Part shown: one piece after another, positions 24,905 through 36,565 of the stretch
Numbering within the stretch: the stretch's first letter is position 1
Layout: each line of letters begins with the position of its first letter
Assembly (NCBI GenBank): GCA_020881915.1
Contig: JAJFPB010000005.1
Location: forward strand, 3,658,001 to 3,722,000
Length of the DNA: 64,000 nt
DNA from: Paramyrothecium sp. XJ0827
Lineage: Eukaryota; Ascomycota; Sordariomycetes; Hypocreales; Stachybotryaceae
Direction: 5' to 3'
Position numbers and translations under genes: made by a program
Notes under the pieces: model-generated
What the model was told of the DNA's origin: nothing
Database searches by the model: none
Seen by the model: the letters and a program-made list of their open reading frames with translations, nothing else

Positions 24905-27900
24905 GACGAGCTGGCAGGTATCGTGCTTGGAGAAGAGGCGTGCGTGGTCTGAAATGGAAGCGTGAAGGCCCCTAGTGGATGTAGACGAGTGGAGGAAACG
25001 AAGAGGTTCAAGGTCGCGACATCAAAATAGTGTTCCTAAGGGCTGTGTTCATGGTAGGCTGTGTCGCGCAAAGAACCTCGGGTTGGCGTCGGCAAACGTA
25101 CCCCGACAAATGAGCGCGGCCAGGTAGTACCGCCCGCGCCAACGTCGACTCCGAATCACAGTGACACCTGTCAGTCGCCAGTGGCGGGTCGCGCAATATG
25201 AAGGAGGGAAGCGCAAGACTTCCACGCATCCAAGTATCAATGCCGCTAGGAATAAGTAGAGGTAATGAGGTTGCAAGTTCTGTGGGCAAAGGGCGCAACC
25301 AGTGGCGCAAAACACTGACGGGGGTGGGCCAGGGCGAAGAGAGAGGGATAAGAGAGATGAAGTAGGTAGATCAAGTGAGGCAAGGAGAGAAAAAGTAAGC
25401 TAGCATTTGCTGGCCAAGCGTATGGGGTAAGGAAATGTGCTAAGGCACGGGGATGGGGAAAGAGGACAGGAGAAAGCGCCGGGACGGAGGCGCTTGCTTC
25501 TAAGTGGTATGGACTTGCGAGCAGCATCCGTACCTTACCTGTACTTGGGACAAATGTACGAGCCGGCCAAATCAAGGTACGAGTACTTCTTTCTGTGCCT
25601 GCGTGCCTGACTGCCTGTTTCCAGCCGGTACAAGCCAGAGCCTCTATACCTGATCAAAAGCCGTTGACTTGGGTCTGGCCCCAATGGATTCACGGCACAT
25701 CATTTTCGGCCGTCTGGTCCGGGGGCGTTCCAGCCAGGGCTTTTCCCACAGTGGGGACTGGAGAGAGGGAATCAAGGTGGAAATTGGGAGGAGGGGAAAA
25801 AAGGGGGGTGGATTCCAGGCCTCCTTACCCCATGTTCAATGGTTATGACAATGTGGAGGTGGCTAGTGAGCGTATGGCGGCGTCCGGGGTAGCATCCATG
25901 TTTTGCCTCACCCACACCAACAACCAAAATGAAGGTTCTCATATGGTGCCGAGTCCTTGGAGTACCTTTTACTTGAGCCATAATAAGCCCTCACTGCCGC
26001 TTCTGTCCAATACAAGTGCTAACCAATATTACCTCACTCCTACCTACTACTATTCCTGCCACCACCATTAGCTACGACCAGTCTGGAAGAAACCCAGAGG
26101 ATGTCGAAGAGGCTGGGTGCAACCAAGGCTCGAACGGATGCCCTTTGCTTGCCCGCCTTCTTCTCACAACACTTGCGCGTTATCGCCACGCTCAACATAA
26201 GAGTTAACGTACCACGCAAACACATTGACAACATCTCAATGGCCCCCTCAGAATGTGCATAAGAAGCCACACCAGCTACCTACAAGATAGACTATGGGGT
26301 AAACGGCAGAATTCCACTGCCCTGAATCATCACATGTGCAAAGTGACGGCTGGGCAGGGTTTGTGTTTGGTGCGTGTGGGTAGCAGGAAAAGTGGAAGAG
26401 TAATGCAGGGCCCATTTGACTGCAGATGATGCTGATCGTAAGACTGGTGTCACTAAGCAGAGTGAGTTGTCAGTCATCGATCCGCCCCGAGTACTTCATA
26501 TTCTTGCAACCAACCAATTGCAACAGGCTAAGTGCCCCAAGAGGCTATCCTGCATTATCCCTGTCTCTCGATCTCTTCCATTTGTATGAAACCTGGGTAT
26601 TTGCGAGTGATGCGTGAGGTGGAGACAGGTGCATGCCTGCTCACTTAACCACCCTGGATGCTACCACAGTTGTTGACCTTCGCGAATCTGATAATAATTT
26701 TGCAGGACTAGGTTCATGGCTTGCTTGGTAGTACGCATCCATGCAATGAGGTTTCATCTACAAATATCACGGCCAAACCGTGCCCATACGTATCCGTTGG
26801 GTTTCGCGAAGATACAATAGCCGCATGATTATGGCATTCACGCGGTTTAACAATAACTGAATCAACACGGTAGGCTGTATTGGGCCTCGTAGTCGAGAAA
26901 GCCAATCGAATTGATATTTTCTCGCAAATTAGTGCCCAGAAACACACCCATTGTGGTTGAACCCGGCAATTGATTCACCGACTCAACCTGTCCGAACTAG
27001 GGCCAGGAAGGACTTGCATCAATCTCTCTTTACCAGAATAACACTTGATAGAGACATTGATAGCCATTCGGACGGCAGAATTGTGGCAGGCACAATACAC
27101 ACCACACACTTCTCGATAGAAACATTGATGGCCAGGCATCAAACACTCTTTCCCATAACCATTGCGACAGGGACATATTCTAGTATGGGATTTTCAACTT
27201 CATATTCTCGATGTACACGGAGAACACGTCAAAGGTAGAGATGTTATTTTCCTCTTTTCCCCGGTTTTAGTTTTGTTTTCATTATATTTTCATGATATGA
27301 ATGATTGTACTTAAAAGGTCGAGCCTCTTGCCGAGGCAGTCTCTCTAGCCCTGGACACGCCCCTATATCCTACGATTCGCCCATCAATCGGATCTCGAAT
27401 CCTGGCCAAGTCCGCTATCTGCAATCACAGACACATAAGAGCACGATAAGAGTCAACATTCTCCCGACTACCAAACACCACTAATGAAATGCTAGGGATG
27501 CAGCGAGAAAGGGGATGCCTGCTCTCCAGAGCCTGTCAATTCTGGTTCTAAGGATCTCGTCCTGCTCAGGTTTTCAAGATCATCGACCATCGAATGCAGG
27601 GCAACCTGACCAGGGAATATTGCGCTATGCCTGCCTTGCGCCGAGGTGCTACCCCCTGCAGCCAGTGGCAACGCCAACGTTCCGTACACAGCTTCAGGCA
27701 CCTGCATACCTGCATGAACGCAACCCCAGAACCCGCACATTTGCTCAAAACATAACATGCGACAATGGAAAAGGCAAGTCTTGGGCCGATGTCATGCGCC
27801 GCACTGCAGGAGCCTTGGGCGCAACAGTAGCTTACAAGCCACTACTAAAGTCGCTTCACCCTACAAACTCACGAGTGAGCAGTGAATAGGCGCATCCCAT

Positions 27901-30900
27901 TGCAAGTTTACCGAGGCAATTCTGTCCTGCCTAGACGGCTTGAAATGTCTGTTGGTGTGGTTCCCCTTTCTACTTATTTTGCTTCCTCCGGAGGAGAGAA
28001 ATATCGCGCCGCTCTATTCCAGCCACCTGCTATCACTGCATGAGGCTCTGCAGATGACACCACCATCACTCAACGAAGGTAAAAGTAGGTAAGATACCTT
28101 ACTTCATTAGCCTCTGAATGGTTTCCGCTCGCACCCAAGCGACACTCCCTTAGCTCATGCTCGGTTCGTTCACGTATCTTGGGGGGGGGAGAGAAAAAAT
28201 CCTGATTCTCCTTGGTCTGGCCAACCACAAGTAAGTAGTACCTGCCTTAACTGACTTCTGTCTCGTATGTCATGGGCCGAAGAGTGCAGTATCTAAGGTA
28301 CCCATGCAAATTCCATGGAGGAATAAAAGCTGTGCTCGGCTGTCTCACCGCTAAGGGCTGCATAGGATCATGCCTTTGTTGGCAATGTCCTGTGATAAGT
28401 CGGTCATGTGGCCCGGACAGGTGCCTGATCCTCCCCCCCAATTCAAGGTACGTACGGCCAAACAACCACTTCCGGGTGCTTAAGCACCATTCCCGATTCC
28501 GGTATAGCATTAGTGGATCGCAAGTAAGCTAACCCATACTCTTAAATTCTCTCAATAATAGAAGTATTATAGTCCCTCGCTCTAACCAGGTTCATCCCAA
28601 TACGCGCCGAACATGGAGGTAGGTCTGCATTTCTTCGTGCCATAGCTCCGTGTCGATGTTCGCCGAATCGAGTTGTGGTGCTGGGCGCCACCACCTCAGA
28701 AGCTCATATCACGAAAGGGTCGGCTTCAATGCGGGGTACGGCTTTCGTCCAACGTGGAGACCATCGTTCCTCTCCGCCAAAACAGGCCAACCCTTGTAAG
28801 CGGAGGACAAATGAGAAGAACACGCAAGTCTGCACTCATTACTGGGGTGTCCACGCGCTCGAATCATATGGACCGTGGTGCCTCCCTTTCACGGACCCCC
28901 TGGCATTTACCAGAACACGCAATCCAACTGCCGTTGGAAGTGGCCAAGCTACTTCCGATTTCAGTTCGGAGGACAAGCATACGGTACACCGCGTGCTCAA
29001 AAGAATAACCAGGTAGGTCGATATCACTGATTTCTACTCCAACCGGCCATGGCCTTGCCTGAGAGCCCTACCATCGCTTTAGGCCTTGTGAACGCAGTGG
29101 CGTGTACAAATCACACGTAACAAATCATGTTATGAAACCGAGACTGGTTAAACGGACCGGCCAAGTCCGGCTTGGACAGGGGAACAGCATTTAGTGACTT
29201 CAATCGGTGCACCTGCAGTTGCGATTGCGGAGATTTATGATGATTCTGCATTGGAGGAGCCTTCAATGTCGTCATACCGTCGCTACCAAGCCATGCCCGC
29301 AGGTCCTGCCGTTGCATTGCTGGCCATGCCACGGTAACCCCAATCTTTCAATCCCCCTGGCGAAACGACAACGGCCAAGGAGCAAGGCCGTTCACAACAC
29401 GACATTGCCGCGCAGATTTTCAATGCTCAACAGTGCAGACCCTGAAGATATGGAGGTATATCCCCTTTTTGGCGATCACTGAATTAAAAAGCGACCTTAC
29501 ACTCATGTTTAATGCTTGAGGCTCTTGCATCGGTGAGCTTAGATAGCATGCTCAAAGACGTGGTTAGGCCTGGGACTTGAAGGAGCCGATCGAAGAAATC
29601 CCTGGTACCGCCTGAAAGTTTTCGATCTCGTACCACCACCCTATGTTGCTCTCGGCAAGTGTGCTTGGACCCTGCTCGTCCTGTGTGTGCTTCGCATGCA
29701 CGCACAAATCAAGCACACACTGCAGGGAAAGTCTTCCCTCCGAGCTGCAGGATGCCAGTGCATTTGCCTGCGGCAGATGATTCAGTTCTACTGTAAGGAT
29801 TACTCGACTACTCGCGATTCAAGCTCCGAACAATTCTGCATGCGAGCCTGTTCACATATACGCCTGCCGACAACCCTGTTGCATCTCATGGGCACTCTTG
29901 TCTGCCTCTTTTGCATGATTTACTCACACTTGTGGTTCCGGGCCGCTTTTAGTCGCTCGCTAAACCCTTGGCAGTTACTGAGAACATAATGGGCTCAACA
30001 CAAAACAGGAAATATCCTCGGCGTGGGGCCGCGAGGTCCCATACGAGAAACAGCTAGCTCTTGAACTCGAAACATTGATCACTTGATGTACTGTTTATAG
30101 ATGCATTAGGCTTTTCGTTGTCATTTTCGTGTTCCCGATGTGCAAACTCAATAGAGTGGCAACTTGTATGAGCAAGCCCCCCCTCCCGTCTCCTCTCCTC
30201 ATCGACTCAGGTTAGCACCTCAAGGATTGACGCAGGGCTGCTAGCTTTGCCGCCATCGACTTCAGCTAGGGAGCATAGCCTCCTGAGACATCAGATCGCT
30301 GGGTTGAGTGGGAAGGAACTTCGGGACTCTTGCCGCCGCATCCTGTATTGTGACTGAATACATGCAACAAAAGAACGTGCCAATAGCGTAGACTAGTGAA
30401 GGTGAGAGACACGTGAGGTCGCAACTGCGATTCCTGGGATTTCTCCAAAGATAACATTCGCAAGACGAGGTTTGCTGGTGCATATACCCAAGTCAATGTG
30501 CAATAGGTTCCATGAAACCACGTGAACCGTCATGGGGAAATGCACAGGGCTTTGTGAATCCTACTGGGGAACGCTCCCGGATATCAACGCCCCTCGATAT
30601 GCGAAGCCGTAATCAAGCTCTTGTTCCGAAAAGGAATCAGCTTCAGTGGCTTTGGACTGAATTTACCATTGAAGGTCTCCTCCATCATATCTTCCGTGCC
30701 CTGCCAAAAGGTGGGCACTGTTCGATAGCGACACCATCGCCTTAGCAGCTCACAACTCTAGCCCCTGCGCCTGCACCTCTTCATCAAGGATCATGGCATG
30801 TGTGATCATGGAAATATGGAGGTGGCCCACCATGCTTGATTGAATAGGCTGAGTAGCCGAAGCTACAAGACATATTCCGAACACTACGCTAATTTGCAAA

Positions 30901-31644
30901 AGAACTTGATCAGTGAGTGTCTTGAACTTACACGGCCGACTCAAGCTTCAGCGCATGCTCTTGACGACAATTTTTGGCCGACCTTGATGAAAAGCCCGAA
31001 GCACCAATGGTCAGTTTGCAGGTATATCTAGTATACGGCAAAACGACCCCTAGTTCCATAGGAGCACAAGCACCTCGAACTAATCCTCAAGGCAATTGCA
31101 TCATCACCTTCATTTTTCGCTGTTATCCTAGCCTGCCGTGTCCTGAGGCCTGCGCAGACGACTATCCACCCAAACATTGAGAGTAAAGCGACGATGTGGC
31201 AGAACTACTTTTCTTGTGCTACGTAGGGCTGTGCTTGGGCTCCAAGGTCTTTTACAAAAAAAATATTGCTCATGGTAAAATAAGTGTCAAAAGTTTGTTG
31301 ATTGCTTACAATGAGTCTTTACTGTATTAGATCTACTGCGCCCGGGTTCCTTTCCTCGGAAGACATAGCGCTGAGGTACCTCTGTACTATCCTCGTACCT
31401 AGTTCGTACGGCCTTCTGTAACGCTGCCCCGCGCCGCCCCTTCCGTCTCTTCACAAGATAGTTCATACGCTATTCCTATCTAGGGACGAGGGGTCAATTA
31501 CCTTAGACACGGAAAAGGAACCCCGCGCCAAACAAAAACAGTTGAACTTCTCCCTATTGTTGCACCTCTTTGCCAGAAGATATTATCAGGCGCCCTACGA
31601 TTAAGGCACTTGACAACAAAGAGCAGGCCTGATAATCGACCACA
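24905..31644. other. Long region without a recognisable gene
   Basis: About 6.7 kb lies between the divergent starts of the regulator and the tryptophanyl-tRNA synthetase. Base composition is normal and there is no RIP signature. Short open frames occur on both strands (60-160 codons), but none has a convincing domain, splice pattern or family resemblance. A G-run occurs near 28,181. I saw no tRNA or 5S rRNA. It may hold long 5' leaders, regulatory DNA or non-coding transcripts. Confidence 0.5.
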
Positions 31645-33307
31645 ATGGCAGAGGCCGAGTCCAAAACAAGCAACGAGGCTCCTGCCTCGACCGCACAAGA
31701 GCAGGACGTCAATCCCTGGTCAGTCGAAGGTGCGCAGACGGCAGAAGGCGAAGTTGCGGCCATCGATTATGAAGCCATTTGCAAGTGAGTCATGCGACAC
31801 CAGCTTCGACCGAGACACAAGCAACCGGAAGCACTCTAACAGACTGACCCAAAAGGAAATGGAACACTTCGCTCATCGACGAGGCTCTGCTCCAACGCTT
31901 CGAAAAGCTTACGGGCCACAAGCCACATCGCTGGCTTCGGCGCGGTCTCTTCTTCAGCCATCGCGATTTCGATAAAATCCTTACTCACCACGAGCGCGGC
32001 GAACCGTTCTTTCTCTATACTGGCCGTGGTCCCAGCTCTGGCAGTCTGCACCTCGGCCACACCATTCCGCTCGAGTTCACCAAGTGGCTGCAGGATGTCT
32101 TCGATGTGCCCCTGGTCTTCATGTTGACGGATGACGAGAAGGCTCTCTTCAAAGAGACTCTGACTTTTGAAGATGTCCTAGAGTTCTCCATGGAGAACGC
32201 ACGGGATATTATCGCCCTCGGGTTTGACCAGAAAAAGACCTTCATCTACAGCGACCTTAAGTACGTGGGCCACCACATGCTCATGAATGCTTGGGAATTC
32301 TCCAAGCTTGTTACGTTCAACCAAGTCCGTGGAGCGTTTGGTTTCAACGAAAGGTATGCAACTATAATAATTAGGCTGTGTTTGGTTGGATCATCATCTC
32401 GCTGACATTATTCCAGCACGAACATTGGCAAAATCTTCTTTCCGTCTGTGCAGTGTGTTGCCGCTTTCGCTACCTCATATCCCGAGATTTGGAGTGACGA
32501 GCCTGAGACCGTGCGAACGCAGCGCATCGCGAACATCCCCTGCCTCATTCCCATGGGCATTGATCAAGACCCGTACTTCCGTCTCTTGAGAGATAACGCG
32601 CATCGCATGCGTTACCCTTCGCCCAAGCCGGCCCTAATTCACTCCAAATTCCTTACCGCACTACAAGGGCCAGGTGGCAAGATGTCCTCCTCTAACCCCA
32701 ATTCAGCCATCTTTGTGACCGACAGTGCAAAGCAGATCAAGGTGAGTTTTCTGTAAAATACACGAGACAAAGAGGTGTGGGACGATCAGCTTGGTGCTAA
32801 TGGGATATTTCTGCCCTCTAGACAAAGATCAATCGTCATGCCTTCAGCGGTGGTCAAGCCAATCTTGAGGATCACCGTAGATTAGGCGGAAACCCCGACG
32901 TTGACGTCTCTTATATCTATTTGACATACTTTGAGGATGACGATGCGAAGCTCGAACAGATCTACAAGGATTACAGGAGCGGCGAGTTGCTCACGGGTGA
33001 TTTGAAGAAGCTCGCTATCGATATGTTGCAAGACTATGTTGCGAAATTCCAAGAGAGGCGATCGAAGGTCACGGACGAGATTCTGGAATCATATATGAAA
33101 CCCCGCAAACTGCACTGGGGTGGCAGCCCTCTCCCCGTCAGGCCAAAGGATGAGCCGAAAGCAAACGAGGGGACTGCCAACGGAAAGAAGAAGGAAGCCA
33201 AGAAAGATAAGAAGAAGGCCGACAAGAAGCAGGCACAAGGAGAGAATCAAACTGGTGAAGTCGTGGAAGAGAAGACAGAAGCTACAGCTGCAGAGCCCAG
33301 TGCTTGA
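31645..33307 (+). CDS. WRS1: Cytoplasmic tryptophanyl-tRNA synthetase
   Basis: Exons 31645-31784, 31856-32353, 32417-32741 and 32822-33307 give 482 aa. This class Ic synthetase charges tRNA-Trp in the cytosol. The HIGH-type signature is HLGH (residues 112-115, in [19 protein letters not shown]) and the KMSKS-type loop is KMSSS (301-305), both in the eukaryotic/archaeal TrpRS form. [10 protein letters not shown] and [15 protein letters not shown] are further family blocks. The C-terminal tail after about residue 420 is Lys/Glu-rich, as often seen in fungal synthetases, and is dispensable for the fold. No mitochondrial presequence is visible: the N-terminus is acidic. All introns are GT-AG, 63-80 nt. 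Confidence 0.95.
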
Positions 33308-34300
33308 GCGAGGTGGAGTAGTTACGAGTTCTCGGAAGATGCGAAGACCATGCGCTGGTAAACCTTGGAGTAGGAGAATACGAGCTGTGCAACTTGATGT
33401 GTCCGATTGACTAAACTTGTTCTTCTCACCAGAACGTGTTGGAGTTACTAATATATCATCGCCCTTCCAGTGGCTTTGCAGACACGTAGTTAGGGGGATG
33501 GTTGCATTGGCCGGATCATCAAAGGCCCCAAAACGGACCTTGAGTCCGTCTTCAATTTCTTGCAGAACGCTCTGTATCTACGAGATCAAGATGGCAGAGA
33601 GACGCGTGAAGACAAGGAAGGCTTATGATCTGTTGTAGAGCAAATAGCCTCGAGATCTAGTCTGGGCAGGCTAGCAATCGCCACACCCAGAGATGATAGC
33701 CACGAGATTAGCAGCATCAGTGGCAGACACTGTCACAAGTTACATCTTGCTCTGGAAAAAACCGGAAGAGAAGCGAGATGATGCTACTGTAGCTAAGGAT
33801 TTGCTAAGCATTCTATGTATTGCCACGTGTTGTACGCATGAAAACCCCCCAACAAACACCAACGCGATGCCACTGATGGATTCAGAGTAATGCGTCTTGC
33901 ACAGACTCACCCTTCAACTTCTCTGATTCTCTTAACTCCTGCAAAATGCTCGTATCACCCAAATCAAAAGAAAAAGTAAAGAAAAGGTGAAGTAATTCAA
34001 AATCCCCAAAATGCAAAATGCGCCTATCTACAGTATACCGATACTACATCGAGAGAACCTTGTCATAGTCGGTCCTCTTGACAAGCGGCGCTCCTGCCAT
34101 TGGTCTGAATGGCCGCACTGTATCGAAAGGTACAAGGCGATGTAGAATTGGAAAGACCCACCTCAGCATCATGTGGCATTACCGTAAGTAAAACACAGGA
34201 CGGCTCTGGTTCGTCTAACGCAGCTCTTTGGTGGCTGGTAAGTTTGACCGATTGTATGTACTGTCTGAGCAAGACCGACATAATTGACATGGTTGAGATG
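33308..34300. other. Intergenic between convergent genes, no gene seen
   Basis: This region is the 3' flank of both the tryptophanyl-tRNA synthetase (+) and the quinate-repressor-like gene (-). Only short unconvincing open frames are present. Confidence 0.5.
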
Positions 34301-36565
34301 CTAGTACAAGCTCCTCCCTCCTGTGAGCCTTACAAAACTTGACGGCACGTTTTGGCCAACGAGAAGTCGTAAGCTCTCAACGGTGGTGAACGTCGCCACG
34401 TCGGCAGCGCCATAGGCTACGAAGCCATTCTTTTCTGCCACAGCACCAGGATCGCTGCTCTTGGGGGCAGCTCCATCGGCAAGATCAAGGAACACCTTTT
34501 TCCTAACTGCCGGTCCTCGTGGGCCAGCCGCTCCAAAGACCCTGATCAGCATGCCTACCAAGTTGCTCTTCTCGGGTGCGAGCGCCGATACCATCAAGAA
34601 GGGTGTCGCATCGTCCGTGCCAGAACGGGCGCGCTGAATGCTTTCCATGTTGATAAACTGCTCGATGGGTGGCGCGTTCTTCGCAAGAGACGAAGGGGTC
34701 CTGAACCCGACAGTGTATATCTTGGCAATGTTGAGCGCCTTCAAGGCAAAGAAGACAGATGCGACATCCTCAGATGACGAGGCCAAGACCACGGCAGCAC
34801 GTCCAAAATACGCCGAAGGCGCCAAATCACTTGTCAGAGTGCTCAAAATCCCCCTCCAACCAGCATTGTCAAAAATAAGTGACATGTTCGAAGGCAAACC
34901 AAAGGCGTCGCTATGTCGGTGTGGAGGGCTCGATGGTATCGACGATGGGTTTGAAGAGCCCGACGAGGAGGATACTGGCTTGACTACAATGGTGTCAACG
35001 GTGCCTATCGCCCGCGCCGCCTCGGTTAATAAGGGGCCACTCCCGTTATTAAGGCTGGCAAAGAAGGGGCTGTTCCTGGTGATTGTATGATGGGGAAAGC
35101 CAGGTTCCACATACGCGCCGCCAAACTGCCGCTGGTTGCACCAAGCTTCCATGCTTGCAGGGTTGTTAGGCTGGCGCTCAACCACGGAGAAGTGGTGTGG
35201 TAGGCCGAGCTCATTGAAACATTTCTCGTAGAATGGCGCTCGTGGGGTCGGGATGCGAGAGGCGCTGCTGCTAATGCCGTAAAAGTGTTTCTTGGGGAGT
35301 TGGCCAAGCAAAGAGAGCGCGGCATTGATTTCGGCAGTGCTCATCTGACCCGGGGCTGCTATTATTGGTAGAAGAGGGTGTGTGATCGGAGTGAAAACTT
35401 TGTTCAGCGTTCTAGAGAACTGCCCAGTCTCGCCCATGTTGACCGCGGATAGGGGCGGCGCACTCGGATACTCCGATCGGACTTTTGAACGGAAATATTC
35501 CAGCTCAAAATTTTCGTTGTGATCATTGATGATGGCAATCATCTTGACAATATCGGCATACCTTTGCGATTGCTGAAAGACCTGTTGCGCATATGGGGAG
35601 GGCCACTTGAAGGTGCCAGAGAAGTCGTGGAAAGCGGACATGATACGGGAACTTCCTCTCCTCTCAAATAGCCTTTGCCGGATCTCCTCGGGGAGCCACA
35701 GCTCAACATCTATGTATTCCAGGCCCCACTGTATAGCGCGGTACAAATATTCGTAATAAATGGCTGGATTGTCCATCGGGAACTTGCCGTTTTCGCGTGT
35801 GCACCGAGTTGTGAAGATGATGGGGAGCTCGGTTCTTTGTCGTAAAAGCATGACCTGCTCACCCACATAACTAAGACTTGGAATGTCAAAAAAGGTGCCA
35901 TCACCGCGAGGCTCTCGCAGCAAGTCGACTCTAATCTCCACAGCATCAGCGCCAACAGTAAGAATGTCTAGGTTGGGTAGGGCGGCGTGAACATCGGGGA
36001 AAGTGGTTGAGATGAAGTAAGTTCTCGGTTTCGCCATCAGCTCCTCGTGATGACTAATTTGACCAAGAGTGAAGGAGATAAACCGCGTCAAATAGCGTCG
36101 GAGGTAGGACGACTCGGTGTATAGGAATTCGTAGTCGCAGTGGGCGGAGAGTTGGACATCGGGTGGCATGCCAAGGCTAACGCAGTGGGCATTGATGGCA
36201 ACGACAAGCTCACGCTTTCTCGGCTCAATATCTGCTTTGGCTTCGTTTGCGGGAAGGCCGATGACATGACTGTGCTCATCCGCTGTGACCTCGCCAAATG
36301 CGTGTTTCAGCTTGACTGGCTTCCCTAAAACTTCTGCGAATAGAGATACTATGTTTTCTTGGCCGGTTCCGTAGACAATGACGACGATCCGTGTGTCGCC
36401 CGTCTGCGGAGCGCCTCTGCATGATCTTCCATTGAGCATAAAGGGGCTGTGGCTGGGTCGGTCGAGATCCATACGGACGGGAGTGGAGGTGCCATTATTA
36501 ACACCATTGCTCCTCGGCGCTGGTGGAGGCGAGGGACTCGCCAGTAACTGTTGCACGGCAGCCAT
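34301..36565 (-). CDS. Quinate-repressor-like protein (AROM-derived)
   Basis: From the first in-frame ATG (36,565) this is 754 aa without introns. A short P-loop-less remnant resembling shikimate kinase (about 60-180) is followed by a type I dehydroquinase domain (about 185-420) and a shikimate-dehydrogenase-like domain (about 425-754). This order matches the repressors QutR/Qa-1S, which derive from the last three AROM domains and hold the quinate activator inactive. The dehydroquinase part keeps the [17 protein letters not shown] (H313) and VKMI (K341) residues of the active enzyme. The dehydrogenase part seems inactive: FPHH replaces the catalytic PHK, and LASSSED replaces the glycine-rich NADP loop. 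It is shorter than QutR (about 900 aa). A CAACGG-preceding CTTAG near 36,633 could be an acceptor for an unseen 5' exon. No quinate-use genes lie next to it. Confidence 0.8.
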   Translation of the reverse strand: MAAVQQLLASPSPPPAPRSNGVNNGTSTPVRMDLDRPSHSPFMLNGRSCRGAPQTGDTRIVVIVYGTGQENIVSLFAEVLGKPVKLKHAFGEVTADEHSHVIGLPANEAKADIEPRKRELVVAINAHCVSLGMPPDVQLSAHCDYEFLYTESSYLRRYLTRFISFTLGQISHHEELMAKPRTYFISTTFPDVHAALPNLDILTVGADAVEIRVDLLREPRGDGTFFDIPSLSYVGEQVMLLRQRTELPIIFTTRCTRENGKFPMDNPAIYYEYLYRAIQWGLEYIDVELWLPEEIRQRLFERRGSSRIMSAFHDFSGTFKWPSPYAQQVFQQSQRYADIVKMIAIINDHNENFELEYFRSKVRSEYPSAPPLSAVNMGETGQFSRTLNKVFTPITHPLLPIIAAPGQMSTAEINAALSLLGQLPKKHFYGISSSASRIPTPRAPFYEKCFNELGLPHHFSVVERQPNNPASMEAWCNQRQFGGAYVEPGFPHHTITRNSPFFASLNNGSGPLLTEAARAIGTVDTIVVKPVSSSSGSSNPSSIPSSPPHRHSDAFGLPSNMSLIFDNAGWRGILSTLTSDLAPSAYFGRAAVVLASSSEDVASVFFALKALNIAKIYTVGFRTPSSLAKNAPPIEQFINMESIQRARSGTDDATPFLMVSALAPEKSNLVGMLIRVFGAAGPRGPAVRKKVFLDLADGAAPKSSDPGAVAEKNGFVAYGAADVATFTTVESLRLLVGQNVPSSFVRLTGGRSLY

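Noticed and set aside
24905..31644. CRISPR arrays, tRNA or 5S rRNA genes in the long gene-free regions
   Set aside because: No regularly spaced repeats and no tRNA TpsiC-type or 5S internal-promoter-like sequence were noticed on reading; a covariance-model scan would be decisive.
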